DNA of 33,582 bases from assembly GCA_015548865.1 (NCBI GenBank), contig JADMXW010000036.1:1-33582 (forward strand), read 5' to 3'. This DNA comes from Serratia marcescens (GTDB taxonomy: Bacteria > Pseudomonadota > Gammaproteobacteria > Enterobacterales > Enterobacteriaceae). Numbering within the stretch: position 1 is the stretch's first letter; each line of letters starts with the position of its first letter. Shown in pieces: positions 25,204 through 33,524 of this stretch. The notes beneath the pieces were generated by a model, which had not been told where the DNA came from, did no database searches, and saw only the letters and a program-made list of their open reading frames with translations. The position numbers and the translations under genes are program-made.

Positions 25204-25311
25204 TGTTGACTCCGTGCATTGATAAGAGAGAACAATCGGTCGCGATGAAATTCTGCCATATCCCTGACAGTTAAAATGCCAGTGAAGTGTCTGTGGAGCA
25301 ATAGAAAAGAT

Positions 25312-26085
25312 ATGGAACAAACATTAAAAGGTGATGAACGTGGGTGGTGGGTGGTCAGCCATGATAATCAAGTTTGGCTACCCGACGGGAGACTCCCTCA
25401 TGGCACGGCGGCGCAGTGCGGATTGGAAGGAATTGTTGGACGCCAAATAGGAGAGTGGCAGGGGGAGTGCGTGTGGTTGGTCAGTCACCAGAAAACGTCG
25501 CAGATGGATTCTGTACGACAACTGCTGGATGAAGACGTGGCGCTGTTTCAACTGGCAGGGCGCGGTGTACAACTGGCTGAGTTTTATCGCTCACATCACT
25601 TTTGCGGCTATTGCGGGCGGAAAATGGTCCATAGCAAAACAGAATTGGCCTGTCTGTGCCCGCAGTGTAAAGAGCGTTACTACCCGCAAATCGCCCCGTG
25701 CGTGATCGTGGCGATCCGACGTGGTGAGGAGATCTTGCTGGCACAACATCAGCGTCATCGCGGCAATATGTATACCGTGCTGGCGGGGTTTGTGGAAGTG
25801 GGTGAGACCCTCGAGCAGGCGGTTGCCCGTGAAGTGATGGAAGAGAGCAACATTCATATTAAAAATTTGCGCTACATCAGCTCACAGCCCTGGCCGTTCC
25901 CGCATTCACTGATGATGGCGTTCATGGCTGAGTATGCTGACGGCGAGCTGCGCCATGACCCAAAAGAACTCAGAGATGCGGGCTGGTTCCGCTACGATCA
26001 ACTGCCGATTCTTCCTCCGCCGGGTACGGTTGCACGGCGTTTGATTGAAGACACTGTGGTACTGTGTCGCGATGGGCAGGAATAG
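25312..26085 (+). CDS. nudC: NAD-capped RNA hydrolase / NADH pyrophosphatase NudC
   Basis: NudC removes the NAD cap from RNA and splits NADH to NMNH and AMP. The product is 257 residues, the E. coli length. The zinc site is formed by Cys98, Cys101, Cys116 and Cys119. The Nudix box begins [20 protein letters not shown] (159-178), with all catalytic Glu (174, 177, 178) present. The NADH-specific SQPWPFPHS motif lies at 191-199. The usually invariant Gly near the end of the Nudix box (EEXGU) is Asn180 here. The start at 25312 gives the family length; twelve more in-frame codons upstream are not supported. hemE follows after 81 bases. Confidence 0.96.
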   Translation: MEQTLKGDERGWWVVSHDNQVWLPDGRLPHGTAAQCGLEGIVGRQIGEWQGECVWLVSHQKTSQMDSVRQLLDEDVALFQLAGRGVQLAEFYRSHHFCGYCGRKMVHSKTELACLCPQCKERYYPQIAPCVIVAIRRGEEILLAQHQRHRGNMYTVLAGFVEVGETLEQAVAREVMEESNIHIKNLRYISSQPWPFPHSLMMAFMAEYADGELRHDPKELRDAGWFRYDQLPILPPPGTVARRLIEDTVVLCRDGQE

Positions 26086-26166
26086 CGCAGCAGGCGTGCT
26101 ACACTTCGCGCCAATCGTTTCGTTCTCGCGTTTTGACCCTCTCTCAGGATGACAAAAGGACACCGC

Positions 26167-27231
26167 ATGCCAGACCTGAAAAATGATCGCTATCTGCGCG
26201 CGTTGCTGCGCCAGCCCGTTGACGTCACGCCGGTGTGGATGATGCGCCAGGCAGGCCGTTATCTGCCTGAATACAAGGCGACGCGCGCGCAGGCGGGTGA
26301 TTTTATGTCGCTATGTAAAAATCCAGAGCTGGCTTGCGAAGTCACACTGCAACCGCTTAGGCGCTACGCCCTGGATGCAGCTATCTTGTTTTCCGATATT
26401 CTCACCATACCTGACGCCATGGGATTAGGGCTCTATTTTGAAACCGGGGAGGGGCCGCGCTTTGCGCATCCGGTTCGAACGACTGCTGATGTGGCGCGTT
26501 TGCCTGTTCCCGATCCTGAGCAGGAACTGGGCTACGTGATGGATGCGGTTCGCACCATTCGCCGCGAACTGGCTGGTGCGGTGCCATTGATTGGTTTTTC
26601 CGGCAGTCCCTGGACACTGGCAACCTATATGGTGGAAGGCGGCAGCAGTAAAGCGTTTACGGTAATCAAGAAAATGCTGTTTGCCGAGCCTCTAACGCTC
26701 CATTTGCTGTTGGATAAACTGGCTGACAGCGTGATTCTGTATTTGAATGCGCAGATCAAGGCAGGTGCTCAATCGGTGATGATTTTTGATACTTGGGGCG
26801 GCGTGTTGAGCGGTCGCGATTATCGTGAGTTTTCGTTGCACTACATGCACAAAATCGTGGATGGACTGCTACGTGAACATGATGGGCGGCGCGTGCCGGT
26901 AACGCTGTTTACCAAAGGCGGTGGACAATGGCTGGAAGCGATGGCCGCAACAGGGTGTGATGCGCTGGGTCTGGATTGGACCACGGATATCGGTGAGGCG
27001 CGCGCGCGGGTAGGGGATAAAGTGGCGCTGCAAGGCAATATGGATCCTTCACTGCTCTATGCTTCACCCGAACGTATCGAACAAGAAGTCGATACGATTT
27101 TGACCTCATTTGGCCAGGGTAGTGGTCATGTCTTCAATTTGGGTCATGGAATTCATCAGGATGTGCCACCGGAGCATGCCGGTGCCTTTGTTGATGCAGT
27201 GCACCGGTGGTCACGTTCATTTCACCCATAA
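26167..27231 (+). CDS. hemE: Uroporphyrinogen decarboxylase HemE
   Basis: HemE decarboxylates the four acetate side chains of uroporphyrinogen III to give coproporphyrinogen III in heme synthesis, without a cofactor. The product is 354 residues, the same as E. coli. [15 protein letters not shown] (about 22-36) carries the substrate-binding arginines. Asp77 in [16 protein letters not shown] is the catalytic aspartate. [17 protein letters not shown] and [15 protein letters not shown] are intact. The start at 26167 has AAAGGA upstream; a start six codons earlier has none. It is co-oriented with nudC and nfi. Confidence 0.98.
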   Translation: MPDLKNDRYLRALLRQPVDVTPVWMMRQAGRYLPEYKATRAQAGDFMSLCKNPELACEVTLQPLRRYALDAAILFSDILTIPDAMGLGLYFETGEGPRFAHPVRTTADVARLPVPDPEQELGYVMDAVRTIRRELAGAVPLIGFSGSPWTLATYMVEGGSSKAFTVIKKMLFAEPLTLHLLLDKLADSVILYLNAQIKAGAQSVMIFDTWGGVLSGRDYREFSLHYMHKIVDGLLREHDGRRVPVTLFTKGGGQWLEAMAATGCDALGLDWTTDIGEARARVGDKVALQGNMDPSLLYASPERIEQEVDTILTSFGQGSGHVFNLGHGIHQDVPPEHAGAFVDAVHRWSRSFHP

Positions 27232-27272
27232 TCTCCACCACCAGGATTGAACGCGCCTTAAGGAGTAGGCTG

Positions 27273-27947
27273 ATGGATACGCAAGCATTGAAGGCAGAAC
27301 AGAAACGGCGAGCGCAGGACATTGTGCGTGTTGACGCTCTGCCGTTTGCCGAGCCCACGTTTATTGGTGGGGCAGATGTCGGGTTTGAACAAGAGGGGAC
27401 GGTGACGCGTGCGGCGATCGCGATATTACACTACCCTTCACTTCAGTTGGTTGAGTATCAGATTGCCCGTATTCCAACGGTAATGCCCTATGTGCCAGGG
27501 TTGCTTTCTTTTCGTGAGTGTCCTGGCCTGTTGACCGCGTGGGAACAGTTGGTGCAGAAGCCTGATTTGCTGTTTGTTGATGGGCACGGTATTTCTCACC
27601 CCAGGCGGTTGGGCGTTGCCAGCCATTTTGGGCTATTGGTAGATGTCCCGACCATTGGCGTGGCTAAAAAACGGCTGTGCGGTCAGTTTGCTCCGCTGCC
27701 TGAAGCACCCGGCAGCCAAAGCGCTCTGATGGACCGTGATGAACAAATAGGCTGGGTGTGGCGCAGCAAGGCGCGTTGTAATCCGCTGTTTATCTCGACC
27801 GGCCACCGGGTAAGCTTGAACAGTGCACTGATGTGGGTAAAACGCTGCCAACTGGGCTATCGTTTACCCGAGCCTACGCGCTGGGCGGACGCCGTTGCTT
27901 CACAACGGCCGGCATTTCAACGCTGGCTGCGTGAAAATCCTCAGTAA
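27273..27947 (+). CDS. nfi: Endonuclease V (deoxyinosine 3'-endonuclease)
   Basis: Endonuclease V nicks DNA one base 3' of deoxyinosine and starts repair of deaminated adenine. The product is 224 residues (E. coli 223). Metal ligands and catalytic residues are visible: Asp35 in GGADVGFE, Glu82 in [10 protein letters not shown] and Asp103 in [15 protein letters not shown]. The PYVPG wedge motif lies at about 72-76. AAGGAG precedes the ATG at 27273; the frame extends 22 codons upstream into the end of hemE and is rejected. Confidence 0.96.
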   Translation: MDTQALKAEQKRRAQDIVRVDALPFAEPTFIGGADVGFEQEGTVTRAAIAILHYPSLQLVEYQIARIPTVMPYVPGLLSFRECPGLLTAWEQLVQKPDLLFVDGHGISHPRRLGVASHFGLLVDVPTIGVAKKRLCGQFAPLPEAPGSQSALMDRDEQIGWVWRSKARCNPLFISTGHRVSLNSALMWVKRCQLGYRLPEPTRWADAVASQRPAFQRWLRENPQ

Positions 27948-28042
27948 AGCCGGTGGGATGCGGTAAGTTTAAGAATTCAGGCATAGGGCAAGGCAAAATT
28001 TTCAGGTACACTGCCTGCCATTAAAAATAATGAGCGTCGACG

Positions 28043-28633
28043 ATGTTACGTAACCCGATTCACCTGCGGCTGGAGAAGCTGGAAAGCTGGCAGCATGTGA
28101 CTTTTATGGCTTGCCTTTGCGAGCGGATGTATCCGAACTATTATGAATTTTGTCGCCAGACGGCGTTTGGTGACGCGCAGTTGTATCGCCGCATCCTTGA
28201 TCTGGTGTGGGAAGTGCTGGTGGTGAAAGAAGCCAAGGTCAATTTTGACAGCCAGTTGGAAAAATGGGAAGACGCTATTCCCTCCGCCGATGATTACGAT
28301 TTATACGGTGTCTATCCAGCCATTGACGCGTGCATTGCATTGGGTGAACTGATTCATTCGCAGTTGAGTGGTGCAACGCTTGAGCATGCGATTGCTATTA
28401 GCGAAACCTCCATTCGCACAGTGGCGATGCTGGAAATGACACAAGCCGGTCGTGAAATGACGGACGAAGAACTCTACACGCTGCCCGCGATCGAAGAAGA
28501 ATGGGATATTCAGTGGGAGATTTTTCGGTTGCTGGCGGCGTGTGAAGAGCGTGATTTGGAATTGATTAAAGGGCTGCGTGCCGACCTGCGGGAAGCGGGG
28601 AGCAGCAATATTGGCATAAATTTAGGCCAATAA
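28043..28633 (+). CDS. yjaG: DUF416 protein YjaG
   Basis: The 196-residue protein matches E. coli YjaG, a DUF416 family member of unknown function. It is soluble and predicted all-helical, with no signal peptide, membrane segment or enzyme motif that I can see. Conserved stretches include FMACLCERMYPNYYEFC, YGVYPAIDACIALGELIHS and IEEEWDIQWEIFRLL. It lies between nfi and hupA, as in E. coli. The Shine-Dalgarno sequence is weak. Confidence 0.94.
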   Translation: MLRNPIHLRLEKLESWQHVTFMACLCERMYPNYYEFCRQTAFGDAQLYRRILDLVWEVLVVKEAKVNFDSQLEKWEDAIPSADDYDLYGVYPAIDACIALGELIHSQLSGATLEHAIAISETSIRTVAMLEMTQAGREMTDEELYTLPAIEEEWDIQWEIFRLLAACEERDLELIKGLRADLREAGSSNIGINLGQ

Positions 28634-28686
28634 GGCGATAAAACGTGATTTAAGGCCCTAAATGACAAGTTGAAGGGCTTCACATC

Positions 28687-28717
28687 CGCCCCCTGTCTGG
28701 TCTACATTTGGGGGGCG
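28687..28717. other. GC-rich hairpin upstream of hupA
   Basis: CGCCCCC (28687-28693) pairs with GGGGGCG (28711-28717) in the gap between yjaG and hupA. It is followed by an A-run, not T, so it is not an obvious terminator for yjaG. It may lie in the hupA promoter or leader; no convincing hupA promoter hexamers were resolved. Confidence 0.4.
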
Positions 28718-28819
28718 TAAAAAAAGTGGCTGTCGGTGCGTGTATGCAGGAGAGTGCTTTTGAGCATATCCGTCGCACTCGATGCTAAGCAAGCGATAAA
28801 CACACTGTAAGGATAACTT

Positions 28820-29092
28820 ATGAATAAGACTCAACTGATTGATGTGATTGCAGACAAAGCTGACCTGTCCAAGGCTCAGGCTAAAACAGCGTTGGAAGCC
28901 ACTCTGGCCGCGGTAACTGAGTCTCTGAAAGCAGGCGATGCAGTACAATTAGTGGGTTTTGGTACGTTTAAAGTGAACCATCGTAACGAGCGCACTGGCC
29001 GCAACCCGCAGACGGGTAAAGAAATCAAAATCGCTGCGGCGAATGTCCCGGCGTTTGTCGCGGGCAAAGCACTGAAAGACGCTGTTAAATAA
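28820..29092 (+). CDS. hupA: DNA-binding protein HU-alpha
   Basis: HU is an abundant nucleoid protein that bends DNA without sequence preference, as HU-alpha/HU-beta dimers. The 90 residues match E. coli HupA almost throughout. The beta-arm [20 protein letters not shown] carries the intercalating proline near residue 63. AAGGA lies seven bases before the ATG. Codon use is that of a highly expressed gene. A strong terminator follows 26 bases after the stop, inside the next open frame. Confidence 0.98.
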   Translation: MNKTQLIDVIADKADLSKAQAKTALEATLAAVTESLKAGDAVQLVGFGTFKVNHRNERTGRNPQTGKEIKIAAANVPAFVAGKALKDAVK

Positions 29093-29096
29093 GCGA

Positions 29097-29816
29097 ATGC
29101 CAGTGAAGGATTCAAGCAAAGGGGCGTTAGCGCCCCTTTTGCTTTTGTGGCGTAGGCTGGGAGCGGTAATGATCGCTGGGCTGATAACGGCCTGCTCCAG
29201 CCATTCGCCACCGCCGACGACGTTCGCCACGGGCTACGTAGGCGATCGTGCGGTGGTGCGCGTGTGGCGCAAGGATGACAGCCAACAGCACAGCACGCAG
29301 TTGGTTACGCTCTCCAATGCTTTACAGGATGATAACCTGTGGCCCGATCGTCACGGGGTAGAAACGCGCTACCTGTTTGTTCAGGACCAGCTGCGAGAAA
29401 TAAAGCGTACTTACCGCGGCGCTCATCCAGAAAGCCTTCATCTTCGGTTCGCTGACGACGGGACAGTGAGCTTTATGCAACGGCAACTTGATGACCGACG
29501 CGAAAGCATTTCTGAAGACGAGATTGCGCTGTTTCAGTTTGATGCCAAGCGGATGCTGGAACTCAGTGATGTGCTACGTACTGGCAGTGTGAGACTGCGT
29601 CAGGGACAGCTACAGGGTAATCGCGTGCTGACCTGTGAGGGGCAAAATGTCAGCCCTGATTTTGATCTGCTCTCGCAGAGGTGGATAGCGGAACAGCGAC
29701 AGCACCGTCCTGATGTTACGCAGCGTGTAGCGTGGTTAGATGCTCCAGCGGGAACGCAACTGCTGCTGGTTGCTGAGGAAGATTTGTGTCAGTGGAAGCC
29801 GTTTGCTAGCGAGTAG
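29097..29816 (+). CDS. yjaH: DUF1481 lipoprotein (YjaH-like)
   Basis: The product from the ATG at 29097 is 239 residues. A lipoprotein signal is visible as WRRLGAVMIAGLITACSS, with the lipobox cysteine at residue 33, so the mature protein is expected to be membrane-anchored in the envelope. The rest fits DUF1481 (YjaH of E. coli), of unknown function. The start is uncertain: the ATG at 29097 lies four bases after the hupA stop but has no Shine-Dalgarno sequence, and the hupA terminator hairpin falls in the first codons. The ATG at 29169 has GGGAG upstream but leaves too short a signal peptide. A TTG near 29145 would give a normal signal. Confidence 0.8.
   Translation: MPVKDSSKGALAPLLLLWRRLGAVMIAGLITACSSHSPPPTTFATGYVGDRAVVRVWRKDDSQQHSTQLVTLSNALQDDNLWPDRHGVETRYLFVQDQLREIKRTYRGAHPESLHLRFADDGTVSFMQRQLDDRRESISEDEIALFQFDAKRMLELSDVLRTGSVRLRQGQLQGNRVLTCEGQNVSPDFDLLSQRWIAEQRQHRPDVTQRVAWLDAPAGTQLLLVAEEDLCQWKPFASE
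29118..29140 (+). terminator. hupA terminator, inside the start of the next frame
   Basis: AAAGGGGCG (29118-29126) with CGCCCCTTTT (29131-29140) and a 4-base TTAG loop, followed by GCTTTT, is a strong intrinsic terminator 26 bases after hupA. It lies within the 5' part of the DUF1481 open frame. Confidence 0.85.
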
Positions 29817-29839
29817 GAGTAGAGTGAAATCCCCTTGTC

Positions 29840-30236
29840 ATTCCCGCGCAGGCGCTGAGGAATCCCCACAAATTTAGGCCAAATCTTTTTGTTGGTGCAT
29901 TGGATGTTTCGTGCGCATTAACCAACACGGATTTCTGAAACCGTTGCAGCGCGCGCCCGACACGAGGCGCTCAATCGCCGCCGCCTCGTGACTCCAGGCT
30001 TTTCGCGATAAATCACGCCGCTACACGGTGCCTTCGGGGCTCGAGCCCACTGACGGGCCGCCAGCGACGCGTTCCCGACGCGGCGCTGACTTTCGCGGCG
30101 TCCTGCCGCTCACCCTGCGGTCTCGTTCCCCTCAGCGTTATTTTTTACGCGATATAACGTCAAATAATTCAACGTATTAAAACCATGCCGCTTTACGCTA
30201 TTTTTTCTGGGGATTTCTCAGCGTGCAGGCGGGAAT
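29840..30236. repeat. Non-coding element with 29-bp imperfect terminal inverted repeats
   Basis: The left end (29840-29868) starts ATTCCCGCGCAGGCGCTGAG, and the right end (30208-30236) is its inverted copy, matching at 23 of 29 positions by eye. The interior has a GC-rich core (about 29940-30135) and an AT-rich end with two copies of CGYTATTTTTT (30136-30146, 30196-30206). No intact open frame or transposase is visible. No clear target duplication flanks it. It fills most of the 509-base gap between the DUF1481 gene and purD. It may be a MITE-like intergenic repeat or a decayed mobile sequence. Confidence 0.6.
29961..29990. repeat. 9-bp inverted repeat in the GC-rich core
   Basis: CACGAGGCG (29961-29969) and CGCCTCGTG (29982-29990) form a perfect 9-bp stem around a 12-base loop, inside the larger inverted-repeat element. 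Confidence 0.6.
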
Positions 30237-30264
30237 CTCCCACAGACTAAACACGTTTCTTCTG

Positions 30265-30314
30265 CCAGAGAGGTCCCCGACTTAGGCCGAGGACGACGAG
30301 AGGGCATACTCTGG
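30265..30314 (-). terminator. Nested hairpin downstream of purD
   Basis: Outer arms CCAGAG (30265-30270) and CTCTGG (30309-30314) enclose an inner 7-bp stem (minus strand GTCCTCG/CGGGGAC). It begins 12 bases after the purD stop. A T-run is lacking, so it may be a weak or Rho-assisted 3' end or an mRNA-stabilising structure. Confidence 0.4.
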
Positions 30315-30325
30315 TTATTCCCGCA

Positions 30326-31615
30326 TTATTGCTTCTGCTCACGAGCAATGGCGCGGTAGCCGATATCATTGCGGTAGAAACTGCCATTCCAGCGAATCTC
30401 TTTGGCAACTTCATACGCCTTCTGCTGCGCCAGCGCGACAGTGCTGCCCAGTGCGGTCACGCAGAGTACGCGCCCACCGCTGGTGACCACGTCATCGCCA
30501 CGCAGTGCCGTTCCTGCCTGGAACACCTTGCTGTCTTCCGCTTCTTCCTGCGGTAAGCCCTTGATGACATCGCCGGAAGCGTAGTCACCAGGGTAACCGC
30601 CTGCCGCGATCACCACACCTAATGCTGGGCGTTCATCCCAGACGGACGTCGTCTGATCCAGTTTACCCTCACAACCTGCCAGACACATCTCCACCAAATC
30701 GGAGCGTAGGCGCATCATGATCGGTTGCGTTTCTGGATCGCCAAAACGACAGTTGAATTCGATCACTTTAGGCTGGCCTGCGTCATCGATCATCAACCCG
30801 GCATAGAGGAAACCGGTATAGGTATTCCCTTCGGCTTTCATGCCACGCACTGTCGGCCAAATGACCTGATCCATCACGCGCTGGTGGATCTCATCGGTCA
30901 CCACTGGTGCGGGAGAGTACGCACCCATACCGCCCGTGTTCGGGCCGGTGTCTTTGTCACCTACACGTTTGTGATCCTGGCTGGTAGCCATGGGCAATAC
31001 GTTATCGCCGTCGACCATGACGATAAAGCTGGCCTCTTCTCCTTCCAGAAATTCCTCGATCACGATGCGGTGTCCGGCATCGCCAAACGCATTGCCTGCC
31101 AACATATCCTGAACTGCGTTTTCTGCTTCCTCCAGGGTCATGGCAACAATAACGCCTTTGCCCGCAGCAAGGCCATCAGCCTTGATCACTATGGGCGCAC
31201 CGTGCTTGCGCACATACGCCAACGCAGGTTCAACGTCGGTAAAATTCTGGTAGAACGCGGTTGGGATTTTCTGACGTGCCAGAAAATCTTTGGTAAAGGC
31301 CTTGGAACCTTCCAACTGAGCAGCAGCCTGAGTAGGGCCAAAAATTGTCAGACCAGCGGCACGGAAAGCATCAACCACGCCAATCACCAGCGGCGCTTCC
31401 GGTCCAACGATCGTCAAACCAATCTGTTTTTCTTGGGCAAAGGCCACTAACGCCGGAATATCTGTTGCGGAGATCGCCACGTTTTGCAGCGCAGGCTCGC
31501 GTGCTGTACCCGCGTTACCGGGTGCGACATACACATTATCTGCCAGCGGCGACTGGGCTGCCTTCCACGCCAGGGCGTGTTCGCGTCCGCCATTACCAAT
31601 GATTAAAATGTTCAT
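30326..31615 (-). CDS. purD: Phosphoribosylamine-glycine ligase (GAR synthetase) PurD
   Basis: PurD joins glycine to 5-phosphoribosylamine with ATP, the second step of purine synthesis. Starting at MNILIIGNGGREHALAW gives 429 residues, the E. coli length; an ATG three codons upstream leaves only one base to the AGGA sequence. The ATP-grasp fold shows IVIKADGLAAGKGV (about 143-156), HKRVGDKDTGPNTGGMGAYS and KVIEFNCRFGDPETQ with metal ligands. It lies 17 bases after purH in the purHD operon. Confidence 0.98.
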   Translation of the reverse strand: MNILIIGNGGREHALAWKAAQSPLADNVYVAPGNAGTAREPALQNVAISATDIPALVAFAQEKQIGLTIVGPEAPLVIGVVDAFRAAGLTIFGPTQAAAQLEGSKAFTKDFLARQKIPTAFYQNFTDVEPALAYVRKHGAPIVIKADGLAAGKGVIVAMTLEEAENAVQDMLAGNAFGDAGHRIVIEEFLEGEEASFIVMVDGDNVLPMATSQDHKRVGDKDTGPNTGGMGAYSPAPVVTDEIHQRVMDQVIWPTVRGMKAEGNTYTGFLYAGLMIDDAGQPKVIEFNCRFGDPETQPIMMRLRSDLVEMCLAGCEGKLDQTTSVWDERPALGVVIAAGGYPGDYASGDVIKGLPQEEAEDSKVFQAGTALRGDDVVTSGGRVLCVTALGSTVALAQQKAYEVAKEIRWNGSFYRNDIGYRAIAREQKQ

Positions 31616-31632
31616 CTGTGTCATATCCTGAA

Positions 31633-33222
31633 TTAGTGGCGGAAATGGCGCATGTCGGTGAAGATCATGGCAATGCCGTGTTCGTTGGCAGCGGTGATAA
31701 CCTCGTCATCGCGAATGGACCCCCCTGGCTGAATCACACAGGTAATACCTACTGCTGCTGCTGCATCAATACCATCACGGAACGGGAAGAATGCATCAGA
31801 AGCCATTACGGAGCCTTCAACCTGCAATCCTTCGTCGCCGGCTTTAATGCCCGCGATTTTTGCGGAATAGACGCGGCTCATTTGTCCTGCGCCAATGCCG
31901 ATTGTCATATTATCACGGGCATAGACGATGGCATTGGATTTGACGAATTTCGCGACTTTCCAGCAGAACAGAGCATCGCGCAGCTCGGTTTCTGTCGGTT
32001 GGCGCTCGGTGACAACGCGCAGTTGACCGGCATCAACCATGCCCAGATCACGATCCTGCACCAGCAGGCCGCCATTGACGCGTTTGAAATCCAGCCCAGA
32101 AACGCGTTGCTGCCATTGGCCGCAAGTGAGGACGCGCACGTTCTGTTTTGCTGCTGTTACTTTCAATGCGGCTGCACTGGCTGAGGGGGCGATGATCACT
32201 TCCACAAATTGACGACTGATGATCGCTTGCGCGGTGGCTTCGTCCAATTCGCGGTTAAAGGCGATGATGCCACCAAAAGCAGACGTTGGGTCGGTTTTGT
32301 ATGCGCGTTCGTAGGCCGCCAGAATCGAATCGCCAATAGCCACGCCACACGGGTTTGCATGCTTCACGATGACGCATGCCGGTTCGGCGAACTCTTTTAC
32401 GCACTCCAGTGCCGCATCGGTATCAGCAATGTTGTTGTAAGACAGTGCTTTGCCTTGCAACTGTTCTGCTGTAGCAACAGATGCCTCTTTCAACGTCTCT
32501 TCTATATAAAAGGCCGCCTGCTGATGGCTGTTCTCGCCGTAACGCATGTCCTGTTTCTTGATGAAGTTCAGGTTCAACGTACGCGGGAAGTGGCCAGCGG
32601 GCTTATCTGTCTCACCGTGGTAAGGCGGAACCATCGTGCCAAAGTAGTTGGCGATCATGCTGTCGTAGGCCGCAGTATGTTCAAAAGCCTTAATCGCCAG
32701 ATTGAAGCGGGTTTCCAACGTCAGAGAACGCTCATTCGCGTCCATCTCGTTAATGATATTCGTGTAGTCACTGCTTTTTACCACAATGGCGACATCTTTA
32801 TGGTTCTTGGCGGCGGAACGCACCATGGTTGGGCCGCCAATATCGATATTTTCGACGGCATCAGCCAGAGAGCAATCGGGGCGAGCTACCGTTTGCGCGA
32901 AGGGATATAAGTTTACCACCACCATATCGATGGGGCTGATGTCGTGTTCTGCCATGATAGCGTCATCTGTGCCACGACGACCCAGTATCCCGCCGTGTAC
33001 TTTCGGATGCAGCGTTTTTACACGCCCGTCCATCATCTCTGGGAAGCCCGTATAATCGGACACTTCAGTGACGGGTAAGCCCGCATCAGCCAACAGGCGG
33101 GCAGTACCGCCAGTGGAAAGCAGCTCCACGCCACGTTGAGAAAGCGCCTGAGCAAATTCGACAATACCGGCTTTGTCAGAAACGCTGAGTAAAGCGCGGC
33201 GGATAGGACGAGGTTGTGACAT
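31633..33222 (-). CDS. purH: Bifunctional AICAR formyltransferase / IMP cyclohydrolase PurH
   Basis: PurH carries out the last two steps of IMP synthesis. The 529 residues match E. coli. The N-terminal MGS-like cyclohydrolase domain (about 1-200) includes [11 protein letters not shown] and [15 protein letters not shown]. The C-terminal formyltransferase domain has the Lys287-His288 pair in [13 protein letters not shown] and [26 protein letters not shown] precedes the ATG. Expression is expected to be repressed by PurR through the box near 33366. Confidence 0.99.
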   Translation of the reverse strand: MSQPRPIRRALLSVSDKAGIVEFAQALSQRGVELLSTGGTARLLADAGLPVTEVSDYTGFPEMMDGRVKTLHPKVHGGILGRRGTDDAIMAEHDISPIDMVVVNLYPFAQTVARPDCSLADAVENIDIGGPTMVRSAAKNHKDVAIVVKSSDYTNIINEMDANERSLTLETRFNLAIKAFEHTAAYDSMIANYFGTMVPPYHGETDKPAGHFPRTLNLNFIKKQDMRYGENSHQQAAFYIEETLKEASVATAEQLQGKALSYNNIADTDAALECVKEFAEPACVIVKHANPCGVAIGDSILAAYERAYKTDPTSAFGGIIAFNRELDEATAQAIISRQFVEVIIAPSASAAALKVTAAKQNVRVLTCGQWQQRVSGLDFKRVNGGLLVQDRDLGMVDAGQLRVVTERQPTETELRDALFCWKVAKFVKSNAIVYARDNMTIGIGAGQMSRVYSAKIAGIKAGDEGLQVEGSVMASDAFFPFRDGIDAAAAVGITCVIQPGGSIRDDEVITAANEHGIAMIFTDMRHFRH

Positions 33223-33352
33223 GGTGATGTATCCCTTGGCTTTGGATAGTCATAAAAGAACAGTATATGAATGAAGTTTTGCTGTTTTTATCCTTTGCCT
33301 GGATAAAACCGCATTCCTATTCTGTTCTTGTGCGGTAATTTTGCGCGGGAGA

Positions 33353-33374
33353 ATTGTAGCGAAAACGTTTGCGT
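33353..33374 (-). promoter_or_regulatory. purHD promoter -10 and PurR box
   Basis: On the minus strand ACGCAAACGTTTTCGC (33374 to 33359) matches the PurR consensus almost perfectly. TACAAT (33358 to 33353) follows directly as the -10 box, so a bound repressor would cover the promoter. The leader to purH is about 125 bases. The rest of the gap shows no gene. Confidence 0.88.
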
Positions 33375-33406
33375 GATGCTCGTCTAATTTTAGGGAGAAT
33401 CTCATT

Positions 33407-33415
33407 TGTGGATAA
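33407..33415 (-). promoter_or_regulatory. Consensus DnaA box
   Basis: TGTGGATAA on the plus strand (TTATCCACA on the minus strand) is the strong R1/R4-type DnaA box. It lies between the purH PurR box and the rrn P1 promoter. A single 9-mer can occur by chance. Confidence 0.4.
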
Positions 33416-33464
33416 CACTGTGCAAAAGTGGGTATAAAGCGGGGTTTTGCTGTGGAATTCATCA

Positions 33465-33524
33465 AACAGTCAATTTTATTCAAAATACCTATTGCAGGCT
33501 GCGTGGAAATCCCTATACTGCGCC
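33465..33524 (+). promoter_or_regulatory. rRNA operon promoter P1 with upstream AT-rich element
   Basis: TTGCAG (33492-33497) and TATACT (33514-33519) have the 16-base spacing typical of rrn P1 promoters. They are followed by the GC-rich discriminator GCGCCTCCACTGACACGG, a hallmark of enterobacterial rrn P1. An AT-rich stretch (33468-33488) is a likely UP element. Transcription runs rightward out of the window; this position corresponds to rrnE next to purH in E. coli. The leader to 33582 contains no 16S sequence. Confidence 0.85.
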
